Notes: generated by a model not told the origin, from the letters alone. 64,000 nucleotides of DNA from Pseudanabaena yagii GIHE-NHR1 (GCF_012863495.1 NZ_JAAVJL010000004.1:1-64000); one strand, 5' to 3'; positions 53,057 to 63,211 are shown, counted from the first letter of the stretch. A program made the numbers and translations.

Positions 53057-54598
53057 CTATACATAGACAACCTCAAAAACTTCTAATGACTCAACTTTTC
53101 CCTTGAGTTTTAAAGATCCAATGCCACGACATTCCACCTTATCTTGTACAGCAGCATAAGTCTCCGAACCGATCAGAATTTGATCTGGCTGAGCTTGGCT
53201 TTCTAGACGAGCTGCTGTGTTAACAACATCACCTAAAATGGTATAGTCCATCCGTCGATCGCTACCGAGACAGCCTGCCATAACTTCGCCAGAATTAATT
53301 CCAATACCAATGTGAATCGGCACAGTCTCAGTTCGATTGATTTCAGCCACTTTTTGCTGGATTGCGATCGCACATTGCACAGCTCGAAGTTCTTGGTCAG
53401 TCTGCTCGATGGGAGCCCCAAAAACAACCATCACCGAATCCCCAATAAATTTATCGATCGTCCCTTCATATTGGAACACTGTATCGATTATTTCCCGAAA
53501 ATATCGATTGAGAGTTAGAAAGATTTCTGACGGAGAGCTTTGTTCTGCACGAGTTGTAAAGCCACGAACATCACAGAAGAAGCAGGTGACATATTTTCGT
53601 TCGCCTTCAACTATTTGCTCAAAGTCTTGCTGAGACATAATCCTGTCTACAAGCTGTTGAGTCACAAAGCGTCCAAACATCTCTTGAAACTGCTTAGCGC
53701 GAAAGTTTTCTTGTTCCCAGAAATGTTGTATCCGCAACAGTGGATTCTGTAATACTTCACGTTGGTAAGTTTGGATCCCCACAAGTCCATTTTTAACCAA
53801 ATCTCTCGATCCATTTTGCATGGTGAAATGTTTGTGATTCGGAAGCCGATTTAAGATATTGCGGGCTAAATAGTCTTCCAATAAAGGTTTTACTTCATCA
53901 TCAATATGAAGGACTTCAAAAGATGCACAACGCCCAATTTTTCCTCGACCAGAACATACTTGGCAGCCAATCTCGCGCCATAGTTCTTTTGATTTACGAC
54001 TATCAGGATAAACCAGCCGAGTCTCCTCCAAACTCGCTGCAACTAACTGTCCACAGTTACCACACAAACGAGGTAGGAGCATTTGTGAAACTACCCCTGA
54101 AACATTCTCCAAAATCTCTTGGCTGGTTAACCCTCTAGCCCGTAGGTTGGGAAGTACATCTATTCCTACAAAAGGAGTGTCAATACAGGCAAAGACCCAG
54201 TGCTTAGATTTTGCTGCCATGAGAGCTGCTGCTTCGTTATTTCCATTGAGTATATCAATGACGATAATAGTTGATGGATTGGCTGTTGCCTGATCAATTG
54301 CATCCAACCAAGCTTGTTCAGATGGCTCCACATGTTGAGTCACCCAACTTTGAGGTAATTGTAATTGTACTAAATCGAACCAATTGCTCTCCTCGGAGAG
54401 CAAGGTAACAGGCAAACTTTTTTGCCAAGCATAGTAAGCAATTATAAATAATGTTGTGGTTTTGCCTGTGCCAAGTTGTCCTGTTATAGGAAATAAACCA
54501 GGTTTCCCCTCCAAGATTTTTTGTACTAAAAGTCTGGCTTCAACTGGTGAAATATATGGATCGAGCTTGAGTTCCTCAAGACTAAGTTTTTCTGGCAT
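53057..54598 (-). CDS. PilB/GspE-like ATPase fused to class III adenylate cyclase
   Basis: 513 residues from the ATG at 54598 (frame open to 54703). Residues ~5-230 follow the type II/IV secretion ATPase plan: ISPVEARLLVQKILEGKPGL, Walker A GQLGTGKTTTL, a weak Walker B (IIVIDILNG), then the zinc motif CGNCG...CQVCSGRG. Residues ~290-510 form a nucleotidyl cyclase: metal-binding Asp in FFCDVRGFT and DKFIGDSVMVVFGAP, and the NTAARLES transition-state block. Lys in TIDKFIGD and Asp in ILGDVVNTA favour ATP over GTP. cAMP controls type IV pilus motility in some cyanobacteria, so the fusion may couple the two. The Walker B region is degenerate, so motor activity is doubtful. Confidence 0.82.
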   Translation of the reverse strand: MPEKLSLEELKLDPYISPVEARLLVQKILEGKPGLFPITGQLGTGKTTTLFIIAYYAWQKSLPVTLLSEESNWFDLVQLQLPQSWVTQHVEPSEQAWLDAIDQATANPSTIIVIDILNGNNEAAALMAAKSKHWVFACIDTPFVGIDVLPNLRARGLTSQEILENVSGVVSQMLLPRLCGNCGQLVAASLEETRLVYPDSRKSKELWREIGCQVCSGRGKIGRCASFEVLHIDDEVKPLLEDYLARNILNRLPNHKHFTMQNGSRDLVKNGLVGIQTYQREVLQNPLLRIQHFWEQENFRAKQFQEMFGRFVTQQLVDRIMSQQDFEQIVEGERKYVTCFFCDVRGFTTRAEQSSPSEIFLTLNRYFREIIDTVFQYEGTIDKFIGDSVMVVFGAPIEQTDQELRAVQCAIAIQQKVAEINRTETVPIHIGIGINSGEVMAGCLGSDRRMDYTILGDVVNTAARLESQAQPDQILIGSETYAAVQDKVECRGIGSLKLKGKVESLEVFEVVYV

Positions 54599-55062
54599 TT
54601 GGATTATTAATACTCCGATGTAAGGGTAAAAATGAGAGACAGAAAAAATCTGATGCCAATTAATATCCTCTACATCAGTTGAGTTAATAATGATTTGCAA
54701 CACAAACGCACAATGACAAACAACACATCTATGGTGTGATATGCAACCAGTTTACCTGTCTTCCAGTAAATAATAGACCTGTTGGGTAGTAACAATTAAA
54801 ATCGCTAAAATCGTTATCCAGAAAAGGTTTCAGTAGTTTTAAATCAATAACCTTGAAACTTTTACCCAGATTAGCTTTTGAGGCTTTTGAGCTTATTACC
54901 CAATAGGTCTACTGGTTGTTAAATGAAATAGGCGATCGCGGGTATGAATATCAAGATAAAGATAATTTTTGAAGATCTAACTAAAAAAACTTGCTATTCA
55001 AATTTTTCACTTCCAATCGGAGAGCTTGAAAGTGTCAAGGTTGATCGCCACGATAGAACTGT
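54599..55062. mobile_element. MITE-like element and a truncated frame before the IS630 copy
   Basis: 54770-54913 has ends ATAGACCTGTTGGGTAGTAA and TTACCCAATAGGTCTACT, imperfect inverted repeats around a ~145-bp body. The element carries no transposase. Bases 54599-54769 lack a recognised gene. Confidence 0.65.
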
Positions 55063-55081
55063 TATAGCGGTTTTCAAATGA
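54944..55081 (+). CDS. Truncated 45-residue frame ending in the IS630 terminus
   Basis: MNIKIKIIFEDLTKKTCYSN, then FSLPIGELESVKVDRHDR and TVIAVFK. The last codons (TTATAGCGGTTTTCAAATGA) are IS630 terminal-repeat sequence, so insertion removed the original C-terminus. Not recognised. Confidence 0.35.
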   Translation: MNIKIKIIFEDLTKKTCYSNFSLPIGELESVKVDRHDRTVIAVFK

Positions 55082-56083
55082 GCATGAGCAAGGTAAAATG
55101 AAGAGAAAATGCAAACAGGAAAAGCGTATTCACAGGATTTGAGAGAACGAGTAATCGCAGGTTATCAAAAAGGGAAAACCACGATGAAAGAAGTAGCAGA
55201 TAGGTTTGCGGTAAGTCGAAACTGGGTCAATAATCTGGTGCAAAGACAAAAACAAACAGGAAGTGTGTCGGCAAAACCCCATGGAGGAGGAGCAGTAGCC
55301 AAAGTCAACGCAACCCATTACCCAATCCCAGAAGCAATCATTGATGGTCAAAACGACATAATCTTGCTAGAAATCAGGCAAAGGTTCGCGGAAAAGACAG
55401 AGATATTGGGAAGTCAGTCCACGATTTGTCGAGCCTTGTAGGAAATCGAGTTAACCCGCAAAAAAAACTTTTCATGCCGACAAACAAGAAAGTGAAGCAG
55501 TCAAACAGTTGAGACTAGAATATCAACTGATGATGTGGGCAATCGAAACCAATAATCTGGTGTTTATCGATGAGTCAGGCACAAACCTAAATATGGCTAG
55601 GACTTATGCAAGGTCAAAAAAAGGAACAAGGGCACATGGGTGCAACCCACACAACAAAGGTAAAAATCTGACCATAATCGCGGCGATCACCATTACGGGT
55701 GTAATTGCGGCTCTATCATTTTTTGGTAGTAACAATGCAGTAACTTTTTTGTTTTATGTGACTGAGGTACTTGTACCACAGCTAAACGATACAATGGTCG
55801 TTGTGATAGACAATCTCAATCTCCACTGTAGCGATGAGGTCAAAACTGCAATTGAGCATACTGGCGCTAAACTGATTTTCTTACCCACTTATTCTCCTGA
55901 TTTATAACCGATTGAGATGTTTTGGTCAAAAGTCAAATCCATTTTGCGTTCAATTGCTCCGAGAACCACTGAGCAGCTTCATGCGGCTATCACTCTCGCT
56001 TTCAATTCTGTTTCCGAATCTGACTTCTTTGGTTAGTTTTATGAATGTGACGCTCGTACTACGCTCATTTGAAAACCGCTATA
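55063..56083 (+). mobile_element. IS630-family element, decayed
   Basis: Inverted ends TATAGCGGTTTTCAAATGAG (55063) and its complement at 56064-56083, with TA at each edge. About 1.02 kb, normal for IS630. Shares ends with the 105-bp MITE at 43429 and the hairpin at 27691. Confidence 0.88.
55109..56038 (+). pseudogene. IS630-family transposase, several lesions
   Basis: N-terminal helix-turn-helix YSQDLRERVIAGYQKGKTTM with ADRFAVSRNWVNNLVQRQ to 55438. A TAG stop at 55439 and a frameshift at the A-run near 55460 precede the DDE part VFIDESGTNLNMARTYARSK and VVVIDNLNLH...IFLPTYSPDL. A TAA replaces the expected Asn before PIEMFWSKVKSILRSIAP (55905-55907), and a further TAG lies in FFG*F near 56033. 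Not functional. Confidence 0.88.
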
Positions 56084-56374
56084 CTTACAGCAAATTCCGA
56101 TCAGTTGTGCCACAGCTAAAATGTTAAAACCAAGACGGGGCTTCACCCTGCGACCATTTTCTTGTGGTGGGTTTGAAAGAAAACATCTGTAACGGGCTTG
56201 GTGTCCCTAGGGGCAATACGAGTTTTTCCTTGCCTTTTGCTTTCTTTCGCTTAGTCAATGATTTTACTCTTTGACCTTCTTTTAAGATACAAGGGGCAAT
56301 GCCCACGTGCTTGCCCTGTCACGCTAGCAGCAAGAGGTCTATCATCTGCGTTCCACGTAACATCAGTCCTAATA
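56084..56374. other. Spacer between IS630 and ureF
   Basis: No gene that I can support. A 60-codon open frame on the minus strand (56124-56306) is Lys- and Pro-rich with no recognisable family. Sequence looks like worn accessory DNA. Confidence 0.5.
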
Positions 56375-57061
56375 TTATGTTGAGAACTGTTTGCTAGTCA
56401 GTCGATGGTGGGACATTTGAGCAATATCGATCGCAGGTGTACAAGACCACATGTCATCCAAGGAGCGTGACATTGATTGAGAGACAATCGCGTCGATCTC
56501 TGTTGCCATCTTGCAAAGAATACTCTGTGCGCTCAAATGTCCCAAAACGCCCAAACGAATCGCCGCACCGACTATCCCCGTCACAAAATTATGCAAGAAT
56601 GCAAAACTTGTATCGCGTTCACTTAGATGCACTGCACGACCAACGATCGCAAACACGATTGGGTGTAAACCTGGCGTTTTGTTGATATCAACATCTTCCT
56701 GCAATGCTTCCAGTTGAGGATCATTCCAAGTCGATCGCGCTACCAGTAATAAAGCCTGTCCGCTTCGCTGCTGCGCTTCACGGGTCGTCTGAATTAACAT
56801 CTGAGCATACAAATATGCATCCGCTCGCCGCACTTCCTGTAGATCGTTGTTGGTGCTGGCACGATGCGCATGGATGAGGGCAATCAAATCTGAACAACCC
56901 ACTTTGTTATGTAGCAACAAATAGAGAAATGTTTCTATATCCTCTGGATTATGAATCTGATTAGTTTGCACCATTGCTTCCAAACCGTGGGAAAGCGTGA
57001 AGGAACCCGATGGAAAAAAAGAATCAGACAATTGCATCAGAGCAAGACGAGAATCAATCAT
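56375..57061 (-). CDS. ureF: Urease accessory protein UreF
   Basis: 228 residues from the ATG at 57061 (19 bases after ureE); the frame is open further but would overlap ureE. All-helical accessory protein that acts with UreD and UreG in nickel insertion into apo-urease. Family marks LALMQLSDSFFPSGSFTLSH and HGLEAMVQTNQI are present. Last gene of the operon. Confidence 0.93.
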   Translation of the reverse strand: MIDSRLALMQLSDSFFPSGSFTLSHGLEAMVQTNQIHNPEDIETFLYLLLHNKVGCSDLIALIHAHRASTNNDLQEVRRADAYLYAQMLIQTTREAQQRSGQALLLVARSTWNDPQLEALQEDVDINKTPGLHPIVFAIVGRAVHLSERDTSFAFLHNFVTGIVGAAIRLGVLGHLSAQSILCKMATEIDAIVSQSMSRSLDDMWSCTPAIDIAQMSHHRLTSKQFST

Positions 57062-57080
57062 AGCAATCAATTGGCGATAA

Positions 57081-57593
57081 TTAGTGATGAGAATGGGAGG
57101 AAAATTGAATCTGATTAGTGGAAGAGCGCACTTCATAGTCAATACATAAGTTCGGAATATTGACGTTTTTTACAGTGGCTTCCATTACAGCGCGATCGGC
57201 TACCATTTCTACATAAATGCGATCGCCATTTACTAGAATCGGCCAGTGATGGTTACCAAGTACATGTCCCAAATAGATTAAGTCAATCGCATGTTTTGAG
57301 ACATCACCACTAACGCTCAGAGTCATCACAGTTTGCCCAGTGAGATTGACTAACAGTAATTGTCCAGATTGCATCGCGAACAAATCGCCTGTTCCGAGCG
57401 ACTGCTCTCGGCTTTTGATGATGCCTAGCTCAATGCCCGTTGTCGAAAAAGCATGAATACGACCTTTGCCACTATCTTCTGGTTGCAAATAGACCTCTAG
57501 CAAGGTTCCCGCTTGTTGAGCTTGCAATACTTGCTGCTGTAGAGATTTATCGATTTCTTGATTACCTAAATAGGTTTCGGTTAGGACTGTCAT
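57081..57593 (-). CDS. ureE: Urease accessory protein UreE
   Basis: 170 residues. Dimeric nickel metallochaperone for urease. IDLIYLGHVLGNHHWPILV carries the conserved metal-binding His of the core; the C-terminus ends SSHSHH, a short His-rich tail. The first bases overlap the ureD stop (ATGA), so translation is coupled. ureF follows. Confidence 0.93.
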   Translation of the reverse strand: MTVLTETYLGNQEIDKSLQQQVLQAQQAGTLLEVYLQPEDSGKGRIHAFSTTGIELGIIKSREQSLGTGDLFAMQSGQLLLVNLTGQTVMTLSVSGDVSKHAIDLIYLGHVLGNHHWPILVNGDRIYVEMVADRAVMEATVKNVNIPNLCIDYEVRSSTNQIQFSSHSHH

Positions 57594-58471
57594 TTGTATA
57601 TCTCAGGTAAAGGTGGTTGAGCATTTAGATGCCGCATTCTGGTCAATGCATAGTTGATATAGGCTTTAAGGCTCGGTACATTTGACGACATCGCACGCAT
57701 AAGCAAACCATTACAGTTAGGCAAGGTCGAACAGGCGGCAGTTAACTCTGGATAGATTTGGACAAACCCTTCTAAATCCCGTTCCAAAGATTGTAAATCG
57801 CCCTCTGGCGCAACTAAAATTATGCTGGCAAGAATTGGTTGAGATGTAAAAATTGGATTGTTAGTCAGCGGCTCAGCTTTGCCCAGCAAACGCATCGCAT
57901 CGGTAAAGACCAAGTCTCCGTCAGTGTTACAGACTTTTAAGCGACTGAAATACTGCCTAAAATGGAAGCATTCTCCCCTTGCTAACCGCCCAGGAATCAT
58001 GATTTCGCTTAGAAACAGGTTCCCAGTTGGGGCGATCGCTATTTGGATAGTCTGCTCCAGATTGGCATCGCGATAGAGAATCAGTGGTTCAGGGACAAAC
58101 TCCAAACTTGACCCTGCGCCAATCTCAAAGTCATAACGAATACGGGCAAACTGACCAAATGGCATTAGATGGACTTTTGAGGCTGACTGATCAGTGAGAT
58201 ACAGACTTGTACGATCGCGTAATTTGGCTCCGATCTGAAAGCGATCGCCCGCCAACAGCCCAGGGGAAGAATTCATAATGTATAGATAAGCGCGATGGGC
58301 ATCGGTAGGGTCGAGCCTTAACGGACGGGACAGCCGAAAAGGATAGGTTGCATACTGACGATACACAAATGATCGCCCAAATTGATCGAGTCCCATCTCT
58401 AAGGTGAGTTGTTGTGGGGAAACTGGAGGGTTTAGCTTGGTGATTGGTGGAGCGATGAGTTCAGCTAACAT
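57590..58471 (-). CDS. ureD: Urease accessory protein UreD (UreH)
   Basis: 293 residues. Scaffold that binds apo-urease and recruits UreF/UreG. GQFARIRYDFEIGAGSSLEF and LTDQSASKVHLMPFGQFARI, with SSPGLLAGDRFQIGAKLRDR, match the family. Its gene lies after ureG, 58 bases downstream, rather than first in the operon. Confidence 0.93.
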   Translation of the reverse strand: MLAELIAPPITKLNPPVSPQQLTLEMGLDQFGRSFVYRQYATYPFRLSRPLRLDPTDAHRAYLYIMNSSPGLLAGDRFQIGAKLRDRTSLYLTDQSASKVHLMPFGQFARIRYDFEIGAGSSLEFVPEPLILYRDANLEQTIQIAIAPTGNLFLSEIMIPGRLARGECFHFRQYFSRLKVCNTDGDLVFTDAMRLLGKAEPLTNNPIFTSQPILASIILVAPEGDLQSLERDLEGFVQIYPELTAACSTLPNCNGLLMRAMSSNVPSLKAYINYALTRMRHLNAQPPLPEIYK

Positions 58472-58529
58472 ATCTATCGTTTATTCATATTCTTAAATTG
58501 TGTTCTCAACGAGTTCGCAATCGAGTTGA

Positions 58530-59159
58530 TCAAGCTAGTTCTCGAACGGACTGAAATAGTAATTTGTCAAAGATGAACTGCATCACCCGATCTAATCCTT
58601 CACCCGTTTTACAGTTGGTATAGGCGATCGGTTTACCTTTTCTTCGTTCGGTAGCATCGCGATCGATGATGTTCAGGTCAGCTCCCACATAGGGCGCAAT
58701 ATCAATTTTGTTAATTACCACCAGATCGGCTTGCATAAATCCCGGCCCATTTTTGCGGGGAATATCATCGCCTGCGCCCACATCCAGCACAAAAATATAA
58801 GCATCAATTAAGTCATAGCTAAATGTCGATGCCAAATTGTCGCCACCGCTTTCGACAAATACCAGATCGAGTTCTGGAAAAGCTCGCTCTAGATTGCGGA
58901 TTGCCAACAAATTCATTGTCGGATCTTCACGAATCGCGGTATGAGGACAACTACCTGTTTCCACACCCACAATTCGATTGGCAGGTAAGACTCCTTGACG
59001 CTTGAGGCGATCGGCATCTTCTTGCGTCAACAAATCATTTGTGACCACAGCGACTTCAATCCCTTGCTGCATTAGTAAAGGTAATAACCTTTCCAGTAGA
59101 GCCGTTTTGCCACTGCCGACCGGCCCACCGACACCCAAACGCGCCACTGATTTTTTCAT
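58530..59159 (-). CDS. ureG: Urease accessory GTPase UreG
   Basis: 209 residues. SIMIBI-class GTPase that powers Ni2+ delivery. P-loop GVGGPVGSGKTALLERLLP, metal-binding CPH in VETGSCPHTAIREDPT, and NKIDIAPYVGADL specificity motif. Starts 2 bases after the ureC stop. Confidence 0.95.
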   Translation of the reverse strand: MKKSVARLGVGGPVGSGKTALLERLLPLLMQQGIEVAVVTNDLLTQEDADRLKRQGVLPANRIVGVETGSCPHTAIREDPTMNLLAIRNLERAFPELDLVFVESGGDNLASTFSYDLIDAYIFVLDVGAGDDIPRKNGPGFMQADLVVINKIDIAPYVGADLNIIDRDATERRKGKPIAYTNCKTGEGLDRVMQFIFDKLLFQSVRELA

Positions 59160-59161
59160 TT

Positions 59162-60868
59162 TTACCTAAAGATATACAGCCGACCAAGAGGAACACGCGA
59201 AACAGGTTCGCAGGTGGCAATTTCACCATTCACCCGTACCTGAAAAGTGTCGGGATCGACTTCGATTTCAGGACAAGCATTGTTATGTAACATATCTGCT
59301 TTGCTGAGGGATCTCGTATTTTTGACTGGCAAAAGTTGTTTGCGAAGTTTTAGCTTGTCGGCTAAGCCGCAATCTAAAGCAGTCTGAGTAACAAAGCAAA
59401 AAGAAGTAGACTGCTTGGCACTACCATAGCTGCCCCATTGAGGACGATAAAGGATGGGTTCGCAAGTCATGAGCGAAGCATTTGATTCTCCCATAGGCGA
59501 CCAAGCGATAAAGCCTCCCTTAATTACTAGCTCTGGTTTAACTCCAAAATAACCAGGATGCCAAAGCACAATGTCCGCGATTTTACCTGCCTCAATTGAA
59601 CCTACATGGGAATCAATTCCGCAGGTTTTGGCAGGATTAATTGTGTACTTTGCGATGTAACGCAAAATCCGTTGATTATCATGGCGATCGCTATCTTCAG
59701 GAAGTGCGCCACGTTGGTCTTTCATCTTGGAAGCCAATTGCCAAGTACGACAGATGACTTCGCCAATCCTGCCCATACCTTGACTATCGGAACCCATCAT
59801 GCTGATTGCTCCCATATCATGCAGAATATCTTCGGCAGCAATAGTTTCAGCACGAATACGAGATTCCGCAAAGGCGACATCTTCAGGAACTTTTGGATTG
59901 AGGTGATGGCAGACCATTACCATGTCTAGATGTTCATCAAAGGTGTTAACCGTATAGGGATTGGTGGGATTAGTAGAAGACGGTAGACAGTGAGAATAGG
60001 AAGCCACCTTAATGATGTCTGGGGCATGTCCACCGCCAGCACCTTCAGTATGGTACATGTGGATCGTCCGACCGCGAATCGCTGCTAGCGTATCTTCCAC
60101 ATAGCCTGACTCATTGAGCGTATCAGTGTGAATTTGGACTTGAAAGTCATGCAGATCGGCAACAGAAAGACAGGTGTCAATCAGAGCAGGCATTGCGCCC
60201 CAATCCTCATGAATTTTTAGCCCGATCGCACCGCCTTCTATTTGTTCGACGAGACTTGCTGGGAGACTCGAACTCCCTTTACCCAAAAAGCCAAAATTAA
60301 TCGCAAACCCCTCAGAAGCTTGCAGCATTAAGCCCATATTATAGGCTCCGCCCGAACAGATGCCCACGGTGACTGGTCCCAATCCACCCCCAATCATAGT
60401 CGTTAATCCGCTAGAAAGCGCCTCGGCACAGAGACCTGCACTATCAAAATGAACATGACAATCAATTCCACCTGGTGTAGCGATTAAGCCTTCAGCAGAT
60501 CGAACATCTGTATTGGCACTAATAATTAGGTTGGGCTGGACTCCATCCATTACGCCAGGGTTGCCTGCTTTACCAATACCGACAATTCTGCCATCTTTGA
60601 TGCCAATGTCTGTCTTAACAATCCCCTGCACGGGGTCGATCAGCACCACATTGGTGATGACAAGATCCAAGGCTCCTTCCGCCGCTGTCACCCCAGAAGC
60701 TAAGCCCAAACCATCACGGAGAGTTTTACCACCGCCAAAAACACACTCATCACCATAGACAGTAGTATCTCTCTGAACTTCCGCAATTAATGATGTATCC
60801 CCTAACCGAATCCGATCGCCTGTGGTGGGACCAAACAGCTCAGCATAACGCTCCCGACTAATTTCCAT
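59162..60868 (-). CDS. ureC: Urease alpha subunit UreC
   Basis: 568 residues, normal. Carries the dinuclear nickel site that hydrolyses urea to ammonia and carbamate. [16 protein letters not shown] supplies metal His, [12 protein letters not shown] holds the Lys that is carbamylated, MVCHHLNP is the flap His region, and [10 protein letters not shown] is the conserved active-site segment. Its start overlaps the ureB end by 11 bases. Confidence 0.97.
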   Translation of the reverse strand: MEISRERYAELFGPTTGDRIRLGDTSLIAEVQRDTTVYGDECVFGGGKTLRDGLGLASGVTAAEGALDLVITNVVLIDPVQGIVKTDIGIKDGRIVGIGKAGNPGVMDGVQPNLIISANTDVRSAEGLIATPGGIDCHVHFDSAGLCAEALSSGLTTMIGGGLGPVTVGICSGGAYNMGLMLQASEGFAINFGFLGKGSSSLPASLVEQIEGGAIGLKIHEDWGAMPALIDTCLSVADLHDFQVQIHTDTLNESGYVEDTLAAIRGRTIHMYHTEGAGGGHAPDIIKVASYSHCLPSSTNPTNPYTVNTFDEHLDMVMVCHHLNPKVPEDVAFAESRIRAETIAAEDILHDMGAISMMGSDSQGMGRIGEVICRTWQLASKMKDQRGALPEDSDRHDNQRILRYIAKYTINPAKTCGIDSHVGSIEAGKIADIVLWHPGYFGVKPELVIKGGFIAWSPMGESNASLMTCEPILYRPQWGSYGSAKQSTSFCFVTQTALDCGLADKLKLRKQLLPVKNTRSLSKADMLHNNACPEIEVDPDTFQVRVNGEIATCEPVSRVPLGRLYIFR

Positions 60869-61280
60869 GACTTTCCTCTACTATCGTGCTGTAACCCAAT
60901 CTTTGCACGCGCTCCATCGCCATTTCTTTGGCGTTGGGAGCATCTAACGCCTGATTTACCAAGCTATTCAGTCCTTGGATATGTCTTGTGCCAGCGATCG
61001 CTACTAACGAAACAGTTTTGGTATCTCCCGGCTCAAATCTAATCGCTGTCCCAGCAGGAATGTCCAACCGAAATCCATAAGCTTGGGCGCGATCGAATTG
61101 CAAAGCCCGATTCACTTCTAGAAAGTGGTAATGGGAACCAATTTGGATCGGGCGATCGCCTAAGTTCGCTACTGTCAGAGTTTTAGTCTCTCGACCAGCA
61201 TTTAGTTGCAATGAGCCAGATTCGCAGAGCACTTCACCAGGAAAAGAATTTTGAGAGTTTGAAGTTGGAATGTTTGTCAT
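60858..61280 (-). CDS. ureB: Urease beta subunit UreB
   Basis: 140 residues, longer than the usual ~105 owing to an extra Ser/Asn-rich N-terminal tail and a longer C-terminus ([20 protein letters not shown]). Core signatures [20 protein letters not shown] and [19 protein letters not shown] match. 7 bases separate it from ureA. Confidence 0.95.
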   Translation of the reverse strand: MTNIPTSNSQNSFPGEVLCESGSLQLNAGRETKTLTVANLGDRPIQIGSHYHFLEVNRALQFDRAQAYGFRLDIPAGTAIRFEPGDTKTVSLVAIAGTRHIQGLNSLVNQALDAPNAKEMAMERVQRLGYSTIVEESHGN

Positions 61281-61287
61281 ATCAGTT

Positions 61288-61602
61288 TCAGGTTCCAGGG
61301 CTACGAATTGGATTGTGAATACTGATCAGCTTAGTACCGTCGGCAAAATGAGCTTCGACCTGAATCAACGGAATTAGCTCTGTCACGCCCGGCAAAACAT
61401 CCTCGGTCGTCAATAAAGTCGCACCTTCGGACATCAGCTGCGCCACGGATTTATCTTCGCGTGCGCCTTCGATCATGGCATCAATAATGTAGGCGATCGC
61501 TTCAGGTACATTCAGTTTGAGACCTTTTTCTTTGCGACGACGGGCGATTTCGGCTGCTGTAAAAACAGTCAGCCGTTCAACCTCTCTGGGAGTTAAGTAC
61601 AT
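61288..61602 (-). CDS. ureA: Urease gamma subunit UreA
   Basis: 104 residues. Small structural subunit; [40 protein letters not shown] and [20 protein letters not shown] are standard. First gene of the operon; no clear NtcA site (GTAN8TAC) was identified in the short upstream region. Confidence 0.96.
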   Translation of the reverse strand: MYLTPREVERLTVFTAAEIARRRKEKGLKLNVPEAIAYIIDAMIEGAREDKSVAQLMSEGATLLTTEDVLPGVTELIPLIQVEAHFADGTKLISIHNPIRSPGT

Positions 61603-61810
61603 ATCAACTCTTTAAACGGTCTAATGGCTGTTGCATTATGTTGTTTCTTTTCTAGTTAGTGAGTAGTAAAAGTTACAATAATTTCTTGAATTATTTAAGG
61701 ATTATTTTTAGAATTCTATTTATATTAGGATTTCGCGTAAGTCCTAATATAAATAGGACTTACGCGAAAATGCCCTGAGAGCCTTATTCCATCGTAGATA
61801 CTGTCTTGAG
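61603..61810. repeat. Spacer with an IS-like inverted repeat
   Basis: 61731-61769 has 16-bp perfect arms TTTCGCGTAAGTCCTA around 7 bases. The GGACTTACGC word resembles ends of other short elements. The upstream part would contain the urease promoter; nothing else seen. Confidence 0.65.
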
Positions 61811-62387
61811 CTAAGTACAGGACAAAAATTTAATGGAGTTGAAAAAGGCAACAGAATTGAGGTGTAAGTCAAAGACGATATGACGAAGGAAATCAAATCC
61901 AAGACGAAAAATACTCTTAGGTAAGCGACCATGCTTTTTAGGTTTGAGAGGATTGAGTAAGAATTGCCAAAGCCCAGAAGAAAAACACCAACACAAAGCC
62001 AGAGTGAGTAAAGCAATAAGTTTAGAAAGCCTTTCTGCGTCCTGAAGATGAGTGGATTCTAGACAAAAGCCACGGGATTTAAAACAACCAAACAAAGTCT
62101 CAATGCCCCAACGCTTAGCATAGTCAGTAACAGCAGTATAAGGAGCATGGTCAGTAGCCAAGAGCAACAAATCGCCATCCTCTAGACGCATTGCTGCAAT
62201 ATAAAGCCAATGTCCCCAAATTTGCCTACGTTTGCACAACACCCTAAATTCACCAATCTGGAGGTCTTGAAAACAAACTTCAGCCCGCAGTTGTTTTTGT
62301 CCATCGTCAAGCAAAGTGTTTTTACGAATGCGGATTCTAAGTGGGGTACATGGCTCATACTGCAAATAGTCAAACCACTCTTCCCCT
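61811..62387 (-). pseudogene. IS4-family transposase, truncated second copy
   Basis: C-terminal 184 residues, very like the intact copy at 49186: DYAKRWGIETLFGCFKSRGF, FCLESTHLQDAERLSKLIAL, FNSIKFLSCT. Left terminus CTAAGTACAGGAC at 61811 is shared. The N-terminal half (first two catalytic Asp) is lost where the IS1-type element begins at 62388. Dead, but possibly a substrate for the intact transposase. Confidence 0.9.
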
Positions 62388-63207
62388 GGTAGTGATAAAA
62401 AGGAAAGGATGGAGGAAAATATCCAGATGGTTGTTACAAAGTAAAGCGAATGTCAGAGTCAATGCCATCGTGCCCATCCAGCCAGTCGTTATCAGTGGTT
62501 AAAAACGGTAGTACAAGGCATGGGAAACAAAATTATAAATGTCGGGATTGTGGTCGTCAATTTGTAGAAAATCCACAGTGGCAGAGAGTTTCAGAGCGTA
62601 TCCAAGACACTTATGACCTTTTAGAGACACTACTACTAGAAAAAATCCCTCTAGCTGGAATTGCCAGCGTCCTCAAGGTGTCAGAACGATGGTTGCAGAG
62701 CTACGTCAATCATAAATATGAGAACGTTCCTCAACAGGTTAAGGTAGAACCAAAAACAACACACCGTTTGACCATACAGATGGATGAATTATGGTCTTTT
62801 GTGGATGAAAAAGGCAATAAACAGTGGGTATGGCTTGCCATTGATGCCAAGACTCTTGAAATAGTGGGTTGTTATATCGGCGATCGTTCTGGGGACTCAG
62901 CTCAGAAGTTATGGGAATCGTTGCTTAGTGTCTATCGACAATGTGCGGTGATTTACACTGATTTCTACACACCTTATCCAGTTGTCCTACCCAGCAAACG
63001 TCATAGGGCAGTCGGTAAAGACTCTGGAAAGACCAATTATATTGAGAGATTCAACTGTACGTTACGACAACGAGTATCAAGACTAGTTAGAAAAAACCTA
63101 TCCTTTTCTAAAAAGTTGGAAAACCACATTGGCGCGATTTGGAATTTTATTCATTACTACAACGCTTCTTTGCCTGCTCGTTCATCCTTATCCTTTTTAG
63201 GACTACC
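62388..63207 (+). mobile_element. IS1-family insertion sequence
   Basis: Ends GGTAGTGATAAAAAGGA (left) and TCCTTTTTAGGACTACC (right), imperfect inverted repeats. 820 bp. Flanks TCTTCCCCT and ATAAAAAAG do not match, so no target duplication remains; a deletion probably followed insertion into the IS4 copy. Confidence 0.85.
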
Positions 63208-63211
63208 ATAA
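62450..63211 (+). CDS. IS1-family transposase
   Basis: 253 residues as one frame (no programmed frameshift needed). N-terminal zinc ribbon is degenerate at its first knuckle (CPSS) but keeps CRDCGRQFVENPQWQR. DDE-type core IQMDELWSFVDEKGNKQWVW, VIYTDFYTPYPVVLP and TNYIERFNCTLRQRVSRLVR. The stop lies just past the IS end. Confidence 0.9.
   Translation: MSESMPSCPSSQSLSVVKNGSTRHGKQNYKCRDCGRQFVENPQWQRVSERIQDTYDLLETLLLEKIPLAGIASVLKVSERWLQSYVNHKYENVPQQVKVEPKTTHRLTIQMDELWSFVDEKGNKQWVWLAIDAKTLEIVGCYIGDRSGDSAQKLWESLLSVYRQCAVIYTDFYTPYPVVLPSKRHRAVGKDSGKTNYIERFNCTLRQRVSRLVRKNLSFSKKLENHIGAIWNFIHYYNASLPARSSLSFLGLP

Noticed and set aside
56124-56306. 60-codon minus-strand frame before ureF
   Set aside because: No recognisable family, no RBS, and composition unlike its neighbours; kept only as part of the spacer.
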